Assembly: GCA_008921705.1 (NCBI GenBank)
Contig: VFFE01007645.1
Coordinates: 270,456 to 334,455, forward strand
Source of the DNA: Burhinus oedicnemus
Taxonomy: Eukaryota > Chordata > Aves > Charadriiformes > Burhinidae
Length of the DNA stretch: 64,000 bases
Direction of reading: 5' to 3'
Of the stretch, positions 10,807 through 21,811 are shown one piece after another. Each line of letters opens with the position of its first letter. The first letter of the stretch is position 1. The notes beneath the pieces are model-generated. The model did not search any database, had not been told where the DNA came from, and worked only from the letters and a program-made list of their open reading frames with translations. The position numbers were made by a program, and so were the translations under genes.

Positions 10807-13689
10807 TAATGTATATCTCTTCCCTGTTATAAGAGTAATGGTCCCATGTTTTCATTAACTCTTTGGCAGTGAACTCTGTTCTCCTTTGTTTCCTACCCAC
10901 TGAACTACAGCTGCCTTAATTCGGAAAAGTGCTAATGTGCAAGTGGGTTCGTGGTGGAGTCTGAAAGTGTGGCTGCTGATTGGTAAGGGACTCCCAAAGT
11001 TCCATCACCTTTAGGTTTTTGTTTGTTTTGTTTCATAACAACATGTAGTGGATACAAGGAGGAACACGGAGCAGTGTTTTGTTTTCACCACATTGCAGAT
11101 ATTTGAGTCAGGTTTCCATATGGGCCATATCAATGGGTTGACCCAGAATCGTTTTAAGGCATATTTCCAAGTATTCCTACCTTATCCTTGGGGAAAAAGT
11201 TTGGTTTTCAGCCAGCCTAACAATGAGAAGACAGAAGGATGGCTTTGAAAAACCTTTGTTCATCAGACTCACAGTTTTACTGTGTACTCTGTGACTGGAG
11301 CTGAAACCTCAGCGTTTTTAATTCTATCAGACAACAAAACCCCTTTTATTAAACAGCCATCGGTTCTCTGTCAGAGGGTGATGATGGTCTGGGATGAGTA
11401 TTTGAAATCCTAATAAGACTGAATGAATGGCTTGTTATTCTTCAATATTTGAACAAGTGACCATATTTTTTTCCACTGAAACAACGAAAGGCTCTGTAAG
11501 GAACCCAGTGCCACTCTGAGGTCCTTCTGGACCGTGTTTCCCATTGCTGTCCTGCTTTGTTATCAATTATTTTCTTTTCCCCTGAAAGAAAGATTATGTT
11601 TCTTTTGAGGAAGATTTTCTAAATGGAATTAGTCCATTACAAGGGCAGAGGGAAAGTTGTTTTTGTGTTTTTTTTCAACAGTCTTAGAGGATTCAGTCTA
11701 ATCCTTAAATCTCTGAAGTTGATAATAGGATGTTTTTCCCAGTCCCTGGTGATGGCTGCTTAAGTGTTTCTAGAGAATTATACAAATAGGGTTTGAAGCA
11801 GGTGAATATTCTCTTCAAGCTTCACATTATCTAAACATACATCTTCTTTAGGATTTATCTTTTTTTTAACAGCAGTAATGCAGAGAGCAATTCAAAACCC
11901 AGTGCATTTCAAGGACTGATGTGTCTGTCTGGACTCTGAAGATCACCACCTTCAGTAATGGCAGGACAAGGCACGTCAGAGGCAACTTTTTAGACAAGAC
12001 TGGTTGCTTATTTCATGAAGAACCCCTTTTCCTTATTTCCATGCATTTCTGCCACCAGGGAAACCTACTGCTCCTAAGCTCTTCTGCAGATGGGGACTGA
12101 ATTTGGTTTGTGTGTCAAGCTTGTGACATACGTCTCTGAAATTTTGAGTGTGAACGACTTGCTGGGTGACAAGTTAAGTCTATTGCAGAGAGAAGATTAG
12201 CACAGAGTTGTTCTGCCTCATGGCGCAGACTTTTAACTACCTGAGAAAGCAACAATCTTCCCCATTCTGTAAAGCCGTTATAAGAAGTCTTGGTGTCTCT
12301 TTATTTTTTTTCCACAGCTGTCAAAATGGGACTTAGTAGGTTTATCCAACAGACTGTGAACCGGAGGTGTAGTCGCTGAGCTGATCCTGTTTTAATCATT
12401 GACCTTAAGTGGAAAGAAGGGAAAGATCAAGCAAATATTTTTTTCTGATCTTTGAAAAGCTGCCAAAACTAACGAAGTTGAATTCATTTGGGACAAAGGA
12501 GATGCTTTTGTTTTTCTGCCTCTTTCAGCTCAGTCGCGTTTTGGATGGCACTCAGCTATTGCAATTGGAATACAAAACAACCGCATCAATCCCTCGGAAA
12601 GCTAGGTCTGTCTCATGTAATTACGATGCCACCCAGAAAATACTCGCTTGTGTATCTTACATGTGTATACTTCTTATCTTCTTGGTAAATAGCCCAAATT
12701 CACACAGTGGGTTTTCTTGGTTAGGGGAAAGAGTTGGGGAGATAAATTTGCCTTTCCTGCACTTCTTTAGCTTGGCCACAAGAGATCAACCTGTATCAGA
12801 GGTTGATCCAAATGCACCTACTTTTTAAAATGACAGAGGTGAATTTTTACATGTGAATCTCATTTTTTGGTATCAGACAGACGGCTAACATGAAAACCCT
12901 GGAACTGTTACTTGTATCCTTATGGTAAATGCTCTGAGGGACATACACTTGTTCGCGGTTTAGCAGCCTCGTCTACATAGACATGGCACGGCCTGTCCAA
13001 TATTCGTGTATTCCTCAGGTTCGGTACGCTGGGAATAAACCTTAAAGCAAACCCATTTTTCTTAAAAGGTCATTAGAGCTTTCCAGAGGCCAGAACTGTT
13101 CAGTAAGGTTCATGTAGTGAGTGAAGTGGTGCCACGTTGGTGATTAATGTCAATTAAATAGCGTGGGCCGATCTTGTATGATCTAAAGCAGCCTCCTCCC
13201 ATATCGTCTGCCCTGGGCCTTGGCTGCAGCTTGGGTTCTGGCTGTGGGCCGCTGGCTCCTCGCGAGCTAAGATGATAGATTATGGAGGTCATTTGCAAAG
13301 ACTGGGAGGCGAATTGTTCATTATTGGAGAGGCTGATAACATATTCTTTGCATTGGTCAGCGTGGCCCAGAATATTTTCTTCCCTGAATTACAACTGAAA
13401 CAAAAACACAAGACCAAAAATGAGCTCAGCAGGGCCAGCTTTGTTTCCTTAGGTGTGTTCCTCTGCGTACCGGCCCTGTGATAGAACAATTTGCTTTCAC
13501 AGGAGTGGAAGCCTTTGCAGTACTGAATAAGTAAAACCAGTATTAACACTAGTAAGTGGAAAGCAAATAACTCCCCGAAACTTTGATGGCTGTTAAAATA
13601 TAATGGCACGTGCCCAACGAGTCATGCTCTTTGGCCAGTTACTTATGTTATGGAAGGTTCGTAGCAGGAGTGAAGGCCTCTGGAGGGGT
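10807..13689. other. Non-coding stretch, nothing assignable
   Basis: AT-rich sequence. The plus-strand frame at 12409-12828 is open for 139 codons but has no recognisable domain, biased codon use or splice context, and is read as chance. No repeat family was recognised. Confidence 0.5.
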
Positions 13690-13990
13690 CCTTGGCAGGG
13701 TGTAAAGCAGAGCTCTGCCACCGCCGCTGCGCGTGCGGGGCTGGCTCCAGGAGTGGGGCAGCCCAGCTCAGGAGAGTCCGCTCTTCCTGAAGGTGGAGGA
13801 AGAGCTCTGGAGACGGCTGTTCGGGGAAGGGCGGTGACAGCTCTTCCCCAGCGTCAGCCACCGGCAGAACCCTTAAAGGCGGGTCTTCTGCCATTCCCCT
13901 AACGGCCTGGTTCCTCAAGCGCTTGCCTGCTCTGTCTTCTCCAGGCGCGACCAGCTGAGGCCTAGTCCTGCAGCCAGACGCGTGCTGGCA
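13690..13990. other. Small CpG-rich patch
   Basis: CpG dinucleotides are visibly dense here (for example ACCGCCGCTGCGCGTGCGG near 13720) against a depleted background. Both strands are open in places, which GC-rich sequence does by chance. It could be a small CpG island, an unmethylated enhancer or part of an exon; no core promoter element or splice signal decides between these. Confidence 0.35.
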
Positions 13991-14123
13991 TCGTGGCAGA
14001 TGCCGTACGGTCTAAGGAGCCGTGTCAGAAGTGTTGGTTACCTGAATTTAAAAGGGCACCCTGGATCGAGCTAGGACTAAAATATCACAGAAGCAATTTC
14101 CTTAGTTATCTATTCAGAAGTGA

Positions 14124-14156
14124 CCGAATATACTTCCTCCCCCCTCAGAGGTAAGC
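14124..14156 (+). promoter_or_regulatory. Recursive-splice-like motif (acceptor fused to donor)
   Basis: A pyrimidine run ending CCCCCCTCAG (to 14148) is followed by AG and then gtaagc at 14151-14156. The layout resembles a vertebrate recursive splice site, where a 3' splice site directly precedes a 5' splice site. The extra AG dinucleotide makes it less canonical than the motif at 58486-58513. Confidence 0.25.
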
Positions 14157-15059
14157 CTCGAGGCGGGAAGGAGAGAATTTGGATCTAAATCTGACCTGGA
14201 ATCCCGTCTCTGCCCTGCCTCCCTTGGGTGACGGGTGGCTCCGAATCGTACTGGGAGACTGCAGGGACTCATGTCAGTCAGTCCGGCCTTTTCCTTCTGT
14301 GAGGCACGTACTCAGTGCTGTGTTAAAGGACGAGATGAATACAGTTTTGAAACCGGTCACGGTCGCCCTGAAAGGTCAGGGCGTTAGCCAGTATCTGCTG
14401 CAGGAAACAATTTTCACTCACCAAGGACAAAACTCATACACAAAAAAGAATAATTTGAAAACATGGTACTTCAGAAATCTGATAAAATGCGTACTTTCAA
14501 CTGGAATTTGGGATGTTATTAAACAAGTGCTTGTAAATTTATTCTGTTTTGTAAGTTTTGTAAACAGACAGGGTCACTTTTTTTCTCTCTTCTGACCCCC
14601 TTCGTTTTTATTTCTCTCTCTTTGTATTGCACATGAAGTCCAGACAGAGGCTATTGTCTGGAATAGTTTTTCTGAGAATTCACCAAGAACAAAGATGTTT
14701 CAGTTGTATTGAAGCCAACATGCCTGGTTTATAGGTATATCTGTTCTTTCCCTCATATTTTACCATTTATTCATCAAAAACTGCAGCTTGGTGAAAAAAA
14801 TTATTTAGAAATTATTTTGGCTGAGTTTTATGGGGGAAAACAGTTTGAAAAGCTTTAAGGCTTTTCATTAAAAGTAGCACTTCAGTTTTGTGAAGCTATG
14901 AACGTCTTATTGAAACACGGCTAAAAATTCCAGTATTTGTAGAAACAAAAGTGTGAGGCATAATTTTTTCATGCGGGTCTGTAGTTGGATTGCTTGCCTC
15001 CCATTGCTGATACTGGTTATTCTGAGTCTTCCTTCTAGACACTCCTCTCTAATTATGAG

Positions 15060-15345
15060 CCTCAATAGTACACTAGTTTGTTCTTATGCCGGCATTGTCC
15101 TTTAGTTTAAATAGTTCTTCTGCCTCCATAATGCTTAGTCCCCTGGGAATATTTATCGAAGGCAGTGACATCCTCTCTCAGCCTTCGTTCTGCTAAGCTA
15201 AACAAGCGAAGCTCGTAGCTGTCTCTTGTCAGCTGAGGTCTGCGTTCCCATCATCCGTAGAGAACATTCCTTCACCAGCTCCAGTTTGTCCTCAGCTATC
15301 TTGAAGAAGAATGAACACAACTGTATCTCACTATTACCAATAATG
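15060..15345 (-). mobile_element. Ancient, degenerate CR1/L3-like LINE fragment
   Basis: Read on the plus strand, this carries the reverse complement of the old CR1/L3 3' region: a TATTTAT segment, then ACATCCTCTCTCAGCCTTCG, then TGCTAAGCTAAACAAGC, then CAGCTCCAGTTTGTC and a decayed CACAACTGTATCTCACTATT. The order and spacing match the family. It is far more diverged than the copy at 54908-55358, so it is an old insertion. No coding capacity remains. Ends are approximate. Confidence 0.7.
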
Positions 15346-16947
15346 CTGCAAAAAAGTCTTGTAAATCCTGTTAATAGGTCTTTCTAATTTCTGGAAATGA
15401 CTTTCCCTATTCATGCTAGGCCTTAATTTGTCTTTTCTTTGAGGCAGGGATGCCACAACTTAGTGGCTCATGGCCATTCTGGTACCCTTGAGGGCTTTCT
15501 CTTCCTCTGTCTTGGGGAAATCAAAATGTTTTATGGAGCTCCTTCTGTTCTGATGAAAGCAAACATCAAATATTTTCTGACCGGCCCATAAAGTTTTTGG
15601 TTAGCAGGCTTCTTGTTTTCCTGAGAGTTTACTGACTGTTGGGCTCCACTTCTGGGGCAACTGAGCCAGGCAGAGTCCTGCCAGGTGTATAAGACTTCCC
15701 ATCATGGAGGATGAATCAGAAGACCATGTCTCAAGCAAGTAATCACCAGATCCGGGGATGCTAGTCCTCACCTACCTTGGTCTGAGGTAAACCCCCAAAC
15801 CATAGCTTAGCCATCCCAGGGCTGTTGGCACATGTGTGCTAGGGTTCTCTGAGGTCCAGTTTTATAATGAAATAAAATGGTCTGTTTCCAAATAAAATTT
15901 GAGTTTCTCTTAAGTGATTATTTCTTTTTTTATTTTTCATTCTCAAATGTTTCCCAGAATAGAATTCTTTCTCTAGCAATAGTAAATATCATTGTGCTTC
16001 TGAGTAGTATGTTTAAAGAAAAAGCCTATCTATATTTATCTTTGAGATTGGATTAAGACACTAGCAATGAGTATAGCCATTTATTTGTCTCTTCATGGCT
16101 CTGCCATTCTTAGCTGTCAGCATTTTCCTGAAGGATATCTCCATTGTACATTGTCACCTTCAGTTTTTTCTTAGCTAACCACACTTTTCATCTGAAAACC
16201 AAGAACCGAATATTTAAGAAGAACGAACTTTACTCCTTCAACCCTTAACCCTGACAGTCACACGGTAGCCATCTCACACTAATTCATCACATACAGCATT
16301 TGATTGTTAGAATTCCTCAGTGAAGGACATTTTGTCAGTTACTGTGTTATCGAATGCCAAATACAGTGGCTCAAAGCTTCCTTTTTAAAGCAACACCTTA
16401 TCTTGTGTCCAGTAACCGTAAAATATTGGACCTGATTGATCATCACTTTTCTGCTACGACTGATGTCGCAGACTGGAGTTCCTTCCTAGAAACACCCCCA
16501 AACAGTTGTCTGTCATGATTCTCTATTGCCTGCTCTTTGTCCCTCACTACCGTTTTCAACGATTCCCTCAAAAACGGGTTTGATAAGGAAAATCACACTG
16601 CACGATGGTTCTCTCCTACCAAGTAAACTTAAAGTTGATACCCAGTAAAGTGAAGCCCAGTTTAACATTAAATGTATTTACTTCCTATAGTGCATTACTG
16701 TCAGCCTTCCAGAAACATTGCTCAAGAGTGGAAGTAAGTTAATTCACTTGTAGGAACAGGCAGGTTTTAATTTTACTGTTTATATTCACGCATTGTTGAA
16801 TTATTATCTCCCAGGTAAATGTCAGGTTACCTTCCACTGCCTCCTTCAAGGAATGATTGTGCCCGAGTGATAAACCGTGGTGCACGCGACTATAGAACAG
16901 AGCACCACTGGAAATGTGATTGATAGTTTTCACTGCCTCACTGGGTT
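15346..16947. other. Non-coding stretch, possibly more decayed repeat
   Basis: Sequence downstream of the old CR1 fragment has the C/T-rich texture of decayed transposon DNA but no segment I can place in a family. No exon-like structure was seen. A TATCTCCCAG|gtaaat juxtaposition at 16814/16815 has too weak a pyrimidine tract to call. Confidence 0.4.
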
Positions 16948-17190
16948 GCCTCTTTCTTGGTTTCTTTTCTCCACTTCCTTCCCTCACTCCTTCCCTCCCT
17001 CTACCCAGCACTGATGTTTCTTTGGAGTTAGAACCCACAAAATCAAATACACGGCTTTCTCTAGAGTACAACGTTATCTCTGTATTTCCTGACTCATTTA
17101 TGTTCATGAACGAAATGAGTAGAACTGTCTGCTTTTATGAAGGCTTGAGACTTTTTTATGGCAATAAGAAATAAATCGACTGGGAATAAT
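16948..17190 (+). other. Long polypyrimidine tract and candidate terminal exon
   Basis: Seen: a very long C/T-rich tract (about 16948-17006) ends in CAG at 17006-17008, an unusually strong 3' splice signal. From 17009 one frame is open for 54 codons (beginning TDVSLELEP after one phase base) to a TAA at 17172-17174, and AATAAA overlaps that stop at 17170-17175. This would make a compact terminal coding exon needing a phase-2 donor upstream. It does not fit the phase of the exon at 64-121. The peptide is not recognised, and both the open frame and the signal could be chance, so this is a weak candidate. The minus strand of the same region is also open. Confidence 0.2.
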
Positions 17191-18254
17191 TGAGAGAAGG
17201 ATGTGATAGATTCAACTGCTCTGTGCGAGCAGAGAACTTTGTTCTCTACTAATAAAGACAGTATTTTCATGATTGTTATGTCAATTTGGAAAAGGCCTCT
17301 GATTTTTTCTAGGGAGTGCCTGCTCTGCATACTCTAAAATTGGGTTACTTTAAAGGTATACAGAACTGAGCCCCCAAAATATCTACACAGTTCTGAATAA
17401 GCGTTGGTTGTTCCAACAGGTTTACCAGGGCCACAGAGACAAAAGAGAGGACAGAAATGTGAAATAAGCTAAAGCTTTTTCGGTGCTCTCAGTGCTGTAC
17501 TGGAAGGCTTTGAAGAGGGAAGAAACAGCAATCTGTGGGTAGTAAGTCCACACAAAGAAGAGAAGGCTGTGGGTAAAGGGAGAAAGGAGAGCCCTTGCTT
17601 GCCCAGTCCTGAACTAAGTCTCCACTGCACAGGGACCCAGCTTTCCCAGTGATGGGTTGTGGTCGAAGACCTTCTGCTTTGTGGTGTGAGGACATAATCT
17701 GGCCCCTGTCATTGTACAGGTCTGGTGAGGCATTGCGTGTGTGGGGGAAGTGATGAGCAGGCTTGTTGGAAAGCAACGTTACGCAGTGAGTTGCCTGATT
17801 AGCTACAGAAGCCAATGTTCAGGAGACTGTTGAGTGTTACCATCTCATCTAACCGTAGCCATCTAAACTAGTAGTCGAGGCTGCGTTTGGGGTCAATAGA
17901 TAGCAAAGTGCATCACAAGAGTGTTTCATCTTTGGATGAAGCTCCCTCTGGCTGACCTGTTTCCATTGTTTATTAAGTGAACAATGTGTAAAACTTAAGA
18001 CTAAATCCTTAATTTTTACATGGAAGAAACTGCTCTGAATTCTCTTCAGAAGCAGTGTTGAGAAACTGGTTTTGGTGTATAGTCATGGAAGAAAGTAGCT
18101 GCAGTTACTTCTCACTATTAATTGACATCTATCAGCACTTTCTGGACACTACCTTTCTCTTGCTTGTGTAGGGCCCATCAGGGTCATCCCTGATGCTAAT
18201 TGTCACTACTGTGTAAATAATAATAATGGTCTAGATATAGTGAATAATCATGTG

Positions 18255-18292
18255 TAAAAGAAGTAGTTCATCTAGTAAAAAAAGTAGTTCAT
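18255..18292 (+). repeat. Imperfect tandem duplication, about 21 bp
   Basis: Two copies of a unit ending AAGTAGTTCAT lie 21 bp apart (GTAAAAGAAGTAGTTCAT then GTAAAAAAAGTAGTTCAT), with one clear substitution. This is a simple local duplication. Confidence 0.7.
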
Positions 18293-19869
18293 ATATCATA
18301 TGAAGTTAATTCCTCATGAAAACTCATTATAAAGAGTCATTTCCCATCCCAGCTGTCTAGAATACTATACCTGGTCTGAGAGAAACCTTCCTCTACATGG
18401 TCCTTTGCAGTGGCAGAATACTCACTGGCATACCAGGCAGGACATTCATGTATAGACTTGTGTACTCTCTTTCTGTCTCCAGTGAAAGACCAATGAAAGT
18501 TGCATGCTGTGTTTCATAAGTGTTATTTCAGCCTGACGTACAATTTAAATTTCGATTTCAACTTAAGTTCTGGATTTTGCTACTGTCCATTTTGTGTGTC
18601 AGCAATTGGACTCCACCTTTCACTGTTTTTAGGTTTTTGTTTGTTTTTTTTGGATGAGGCTAAAACTGGTTGGGAACTCACCTCCTATTTTCATTAGCAG
18701 TACAGTCCATAGATAACTTTTTTTTTTTTCCAGATACAACAAAATAATACAGGTTTCTGTGTTTTTCACAGATTACAGTTGACAGTTTTTTACAAGTTAC
18801 AGATTCAAGGTAATAGACTGAGATGTGAGAGACCTGAGTGTCGAGTTCTTTGTAATAACCTAGGCTTATGGGTGCTTAGGCAAGACATTGTATTTCCTTT
18901 AAATAATGACCTACCTTTGTCTCGTCTTGTTAATTCTGAGCATAGGAGCTGCTCTGCCTCTGTACAGCATCATTCCAGTCTTGTCTGTCAAAAATAGACA
19001 AAGAGCTTAAGATCTGGCATAAGACAAATAGACTTCAGTTGCAATGGATTTCAGCGTTTACTGTAACATTGTATTCCTTTGAAAATCCTAGCTGTAATTA
19101 TCATCATAATTTGTGATGAACACCAAAATGGAGCAACGGGCATAGATCAAGGGCCTCACAGCAACTGAGAAAATTATTTAGGAAAAGATTTTAGGAAATT
19201 TTATTTTCTAATGTAGCCCAAGCTCTTCCATTTCCATTTCTTTGATAACAGGATCAAGCTCATTTGAGTCTGAATCTCAGCCTGATTTTTCCTTTTACTT
19301 GTAAATCTTAGTCTTGCCCTCTATGGACTTATGCCAGATGTGCAGCCTTCACAATGTTTTATAGTGTACGTGTGCTGCCTCTACCAAGTGTGCTGCATTC
19401 ACTGGACCAAGAAGCAGAGGTGGCAGAGAAAGCAGTGTCTTTTATGGAAGTGGTTGACCTTACCTCTCTTTTTGACCAGTGGAAAGGCCAAGTATATTAG
19501 GTTTTACAGCTGTGCCAATGTTTTCATTTGTTCGTTCTAGAAAAAGCAATGGCAAACTCTGTAAGTGAATGATTTAAAACATAAACATTCAGCAAAAAGT
19601 TTAAAAAAAAGCTGCTGGGCTACCTGGGACTTCGCAGCTCCCAGTGCTGTGAAACGCTGTGTGGATGCAACTTCTGTACGTGTCCGTGGGACAGTGTTGA
19701 GAGGCGGGATGTATCAGTTGGACAAGGACAAAGGTCTGTGTTGCTGTCGTACCATAATGCTTGGCTCTGTGCAGCCCTGCCCTTTACTGTATAGTCCTAC
19801 CACGGGTTCTTTGTGTGGTCCTGCTGAGTTTTCCCATGAAAGAACTAAATTCACACCTTAAACCTGGGA

Positions 19870-19877
19870 TGACGTCA
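19870..19877. promoter_or_regulatory. Perfect CRE palindrome TGACGTCA
   Basis: The full 8-bp CREB/ATF site is present. About one such 8-mer is expected by chance in a window this size, but fewer in CpG-depleted DNA. No promoter features surround it. Confidence 0.3.
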
Positions 19878-20179
19878 TAGTTATCCTTCTCTTTGGGCTT
19901 GGTGTGCAAAGCTCTGGAAATGGGTATGTCGTGAAGTGCTAAAATGAACGTAGTTTCTTCTGTCTGTGGGAAGCCCAATACAGGAATTCATTTCGCTTCC
20001 TGCCCTTGTGTGTGCCGTGTAAGCATGGAATACTCTCATTACATTTCTGCCTCTTTAATTGAGAAGTTCAAACTGAAGTTACATATGGGAATTGTTATTG
20101 GAAAATGTTTTCTTTTTCCTTGTGTTCAATCACTACAATTCCCAAGCCATTGAACTTTTTTTCTATTGTACAACTATAG

Positions 20180-20257
20180 AATCTCTGCTAAAAATTTCAC
20201 AGGAACGTGTTGCAGTTATAGAAGAAATAAAAACTTTGAAAACCAGGTTATTTTCCA
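20180..20257 (+). CDS. Candidate internal coding exon, coiled-coil-like
   Basis: Seen: a T-rich tract followed by ACAACTATAG (acceptor to 20179) and a donor CCA|gtaagg at 20257/20258. The 78-nt segment is open in the frame that starts with two phase bases: after a Glu codon completed by AA it reads SLLKISQERV, then AVIEEIKTLK, then TRLFS, and ends in phase 1. Charged and leucine/isoleucine residues alternate in a way that suggests a helix or coiled coil. The phase agrees with the exon at 64-121 upstream and with that at 21726-21811 downstream. An alternative acceptor at 20198-20201 (TTCACAG) is possible. The protein is not recognised; lone open frames of this length are common, so confidence stays low. 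Confidence 0.25.
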
Positions 20258-21725
20258 GTAAGGCTAACCAAACATGTAAACATTAAAAATTGTGTCTTGA
20301 CTTTGGACAACAGAAAGTGCTGGGAAATATTTCACGCTGTGCTTGATGGTTTTGTGAATGCCGAGGATTTCCTACTTGCAGGCAGTGGCCCTGTTCAGGG
20401 GAATGGAAGCACGAGGCTGTGATGAATGACGAGTTTTGGAACAAACCTGTATATCTGTAGGTTTTGCTGTTTCCTGAAAATTTGTACAAAATTAATTTAT
20501 TTTACACGCTCTGTCAATTTATTTTTGTTTGTTTGTTTCCAGCTTGAAAAACAAAAGTTTTGTTAAGTTCTCCTGCCTTACAGAACCTCTCCCGACATTC
20601 AGCATGGTCATGCAGCTTAGAAGTTTCCAGAATACCCACTGCCCTGTTCTTATGGTCTGCAACATTGTTTCATTTAAAAACTTGCACTTAACTGTTTATA
20701 TTTCAAATGGTTTAAATTGCAGCTTTAAAATAAAAGAATTGAGATTCCTGTTCTTGCCCGTGTGCTATTCCAGTGGCACAAAGGGGACTTTAAACCTGTC
20801 CTACTGAGAATTAGATCCCGCCTCAGAAGGAAATAGTTGAACTGTTGCTCAGGTTAAGTATATATCGGTTTCACTAAACTCCTCGTGACCTTATGTGCCT
20901 CAATGTCTATATGTTTTACTGGATCATTCATTTAGTGCTGGTCACAGAAACATATTTTCGCAGGAGCTGTGTGATGTTGGCTGGAATTCATGCTACACAG
21001 CCCAAGAATTTTTCAAGTCCGTGAGACCTGTTGCTTTTCACAGCAAGTTAAAACTCCTGTGTTTCTTTTGTCTTCCAGAAGGAAGTTTATAGTTCCATTT
21101 GCTTCATATTCTTTATGAAAATCCTGCAGGATATCAGTTGTATGAGAGCAGCTGTGTCTCAGGAAAGTGCTGAGTGAATCAGTGGGATTTGGGGAACGTC
21201 AGCACAGAGGGAACTGTCAGTGGCTGAACCAGGGAAATTTTATGTGACAAGAGGAGGGCCAAACTTGTTAAAATTACGTATAATTTTAATAAGTATAGCT
21301 CTCTCCAGTAAAATCAGGGCATTTTGCATTTCAAAGGCTAAAAATGTCATTATTTGGAGCCTAGGAGCCAGTCCTTTGGGGAAAAGAAGCCAGTCTTGCA
21401 CCGTGTCATCCGTGCAGTTATGTCAATACGTCAGCAAGGCTTGAGATCCTACGAAACCCACGGTGCTGTCAGAGGAATACAGCATCTTCTGTGCTCAGGT
21501 TGCCCGGCTCCTTATGTAGTCACCAAGGAAATGCTTCCATCTTGCTATATTATGACCTATGAGTATGGACTTCTAATAAATGAACACCTTCCTTACAGCC
21601 CAGTGGGTTGTGCTGGCTGGCAGCAATAGCAAAGGCGGCAAGGAAGAAATGATAATTCATGAAATTATTTGGGGCAAAGTGTGAAACTCAGCTTATCTGA
21701 ATTGCTGCTTCTCTGTTATTGACAG

Positions 21726-21811
21726 GAACTCCAGTCTCCCAACACTCAAAATCCCTCAAATCCTTTAACTGTGATGAGCCCATGCGTTGAACCCGGGGAA
21801 GGTAGAATCAG
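21726..21811 (+). CDS. Candidate exon with strong splice sites, frame ends at TGA
   Basis: Seen: the acceptor TTCTCTGTTATTGACAG ends at 21725, and the donor TCAG|gtaagt at 21811/21812 is near-perfect consensus, the best-defined exon in the left half of the window. Joined to 20180-20257 (phase 1), the frame reads Arg, then TPVSQHSKSL and KSFNCDEPMR, and stops at TGA 21788-21790. The stop lies 21 nt before the donor, short of the roughly 50 nt that usually triggers nonsense-mediated decay, so a spliced 3' UTR is possible. Read instead in phase 0 the whole exon is open (ELQSPNTQNP onward to GEGRI), so the true frame is undecided. No family is recognised. Confidence 0.35.

Larger units (their letters stand above)
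17191..20179. other. Non-coding stretch
   Basis: AT-rich sequence with a local duplication at 18255-18292 and a CRE palindrome at 19870-19877, listed separately. No supported gene. If the exon chain 64-121 to 20180-20257 is real, this is intron. Confidence 0.5.

Noticed and set aside
12409..12828. 139-codon plus-strand open frame
   Set aside because: No recognisable motif or codon bias; it sits in AT-rich DNA without promoter or exon signals.
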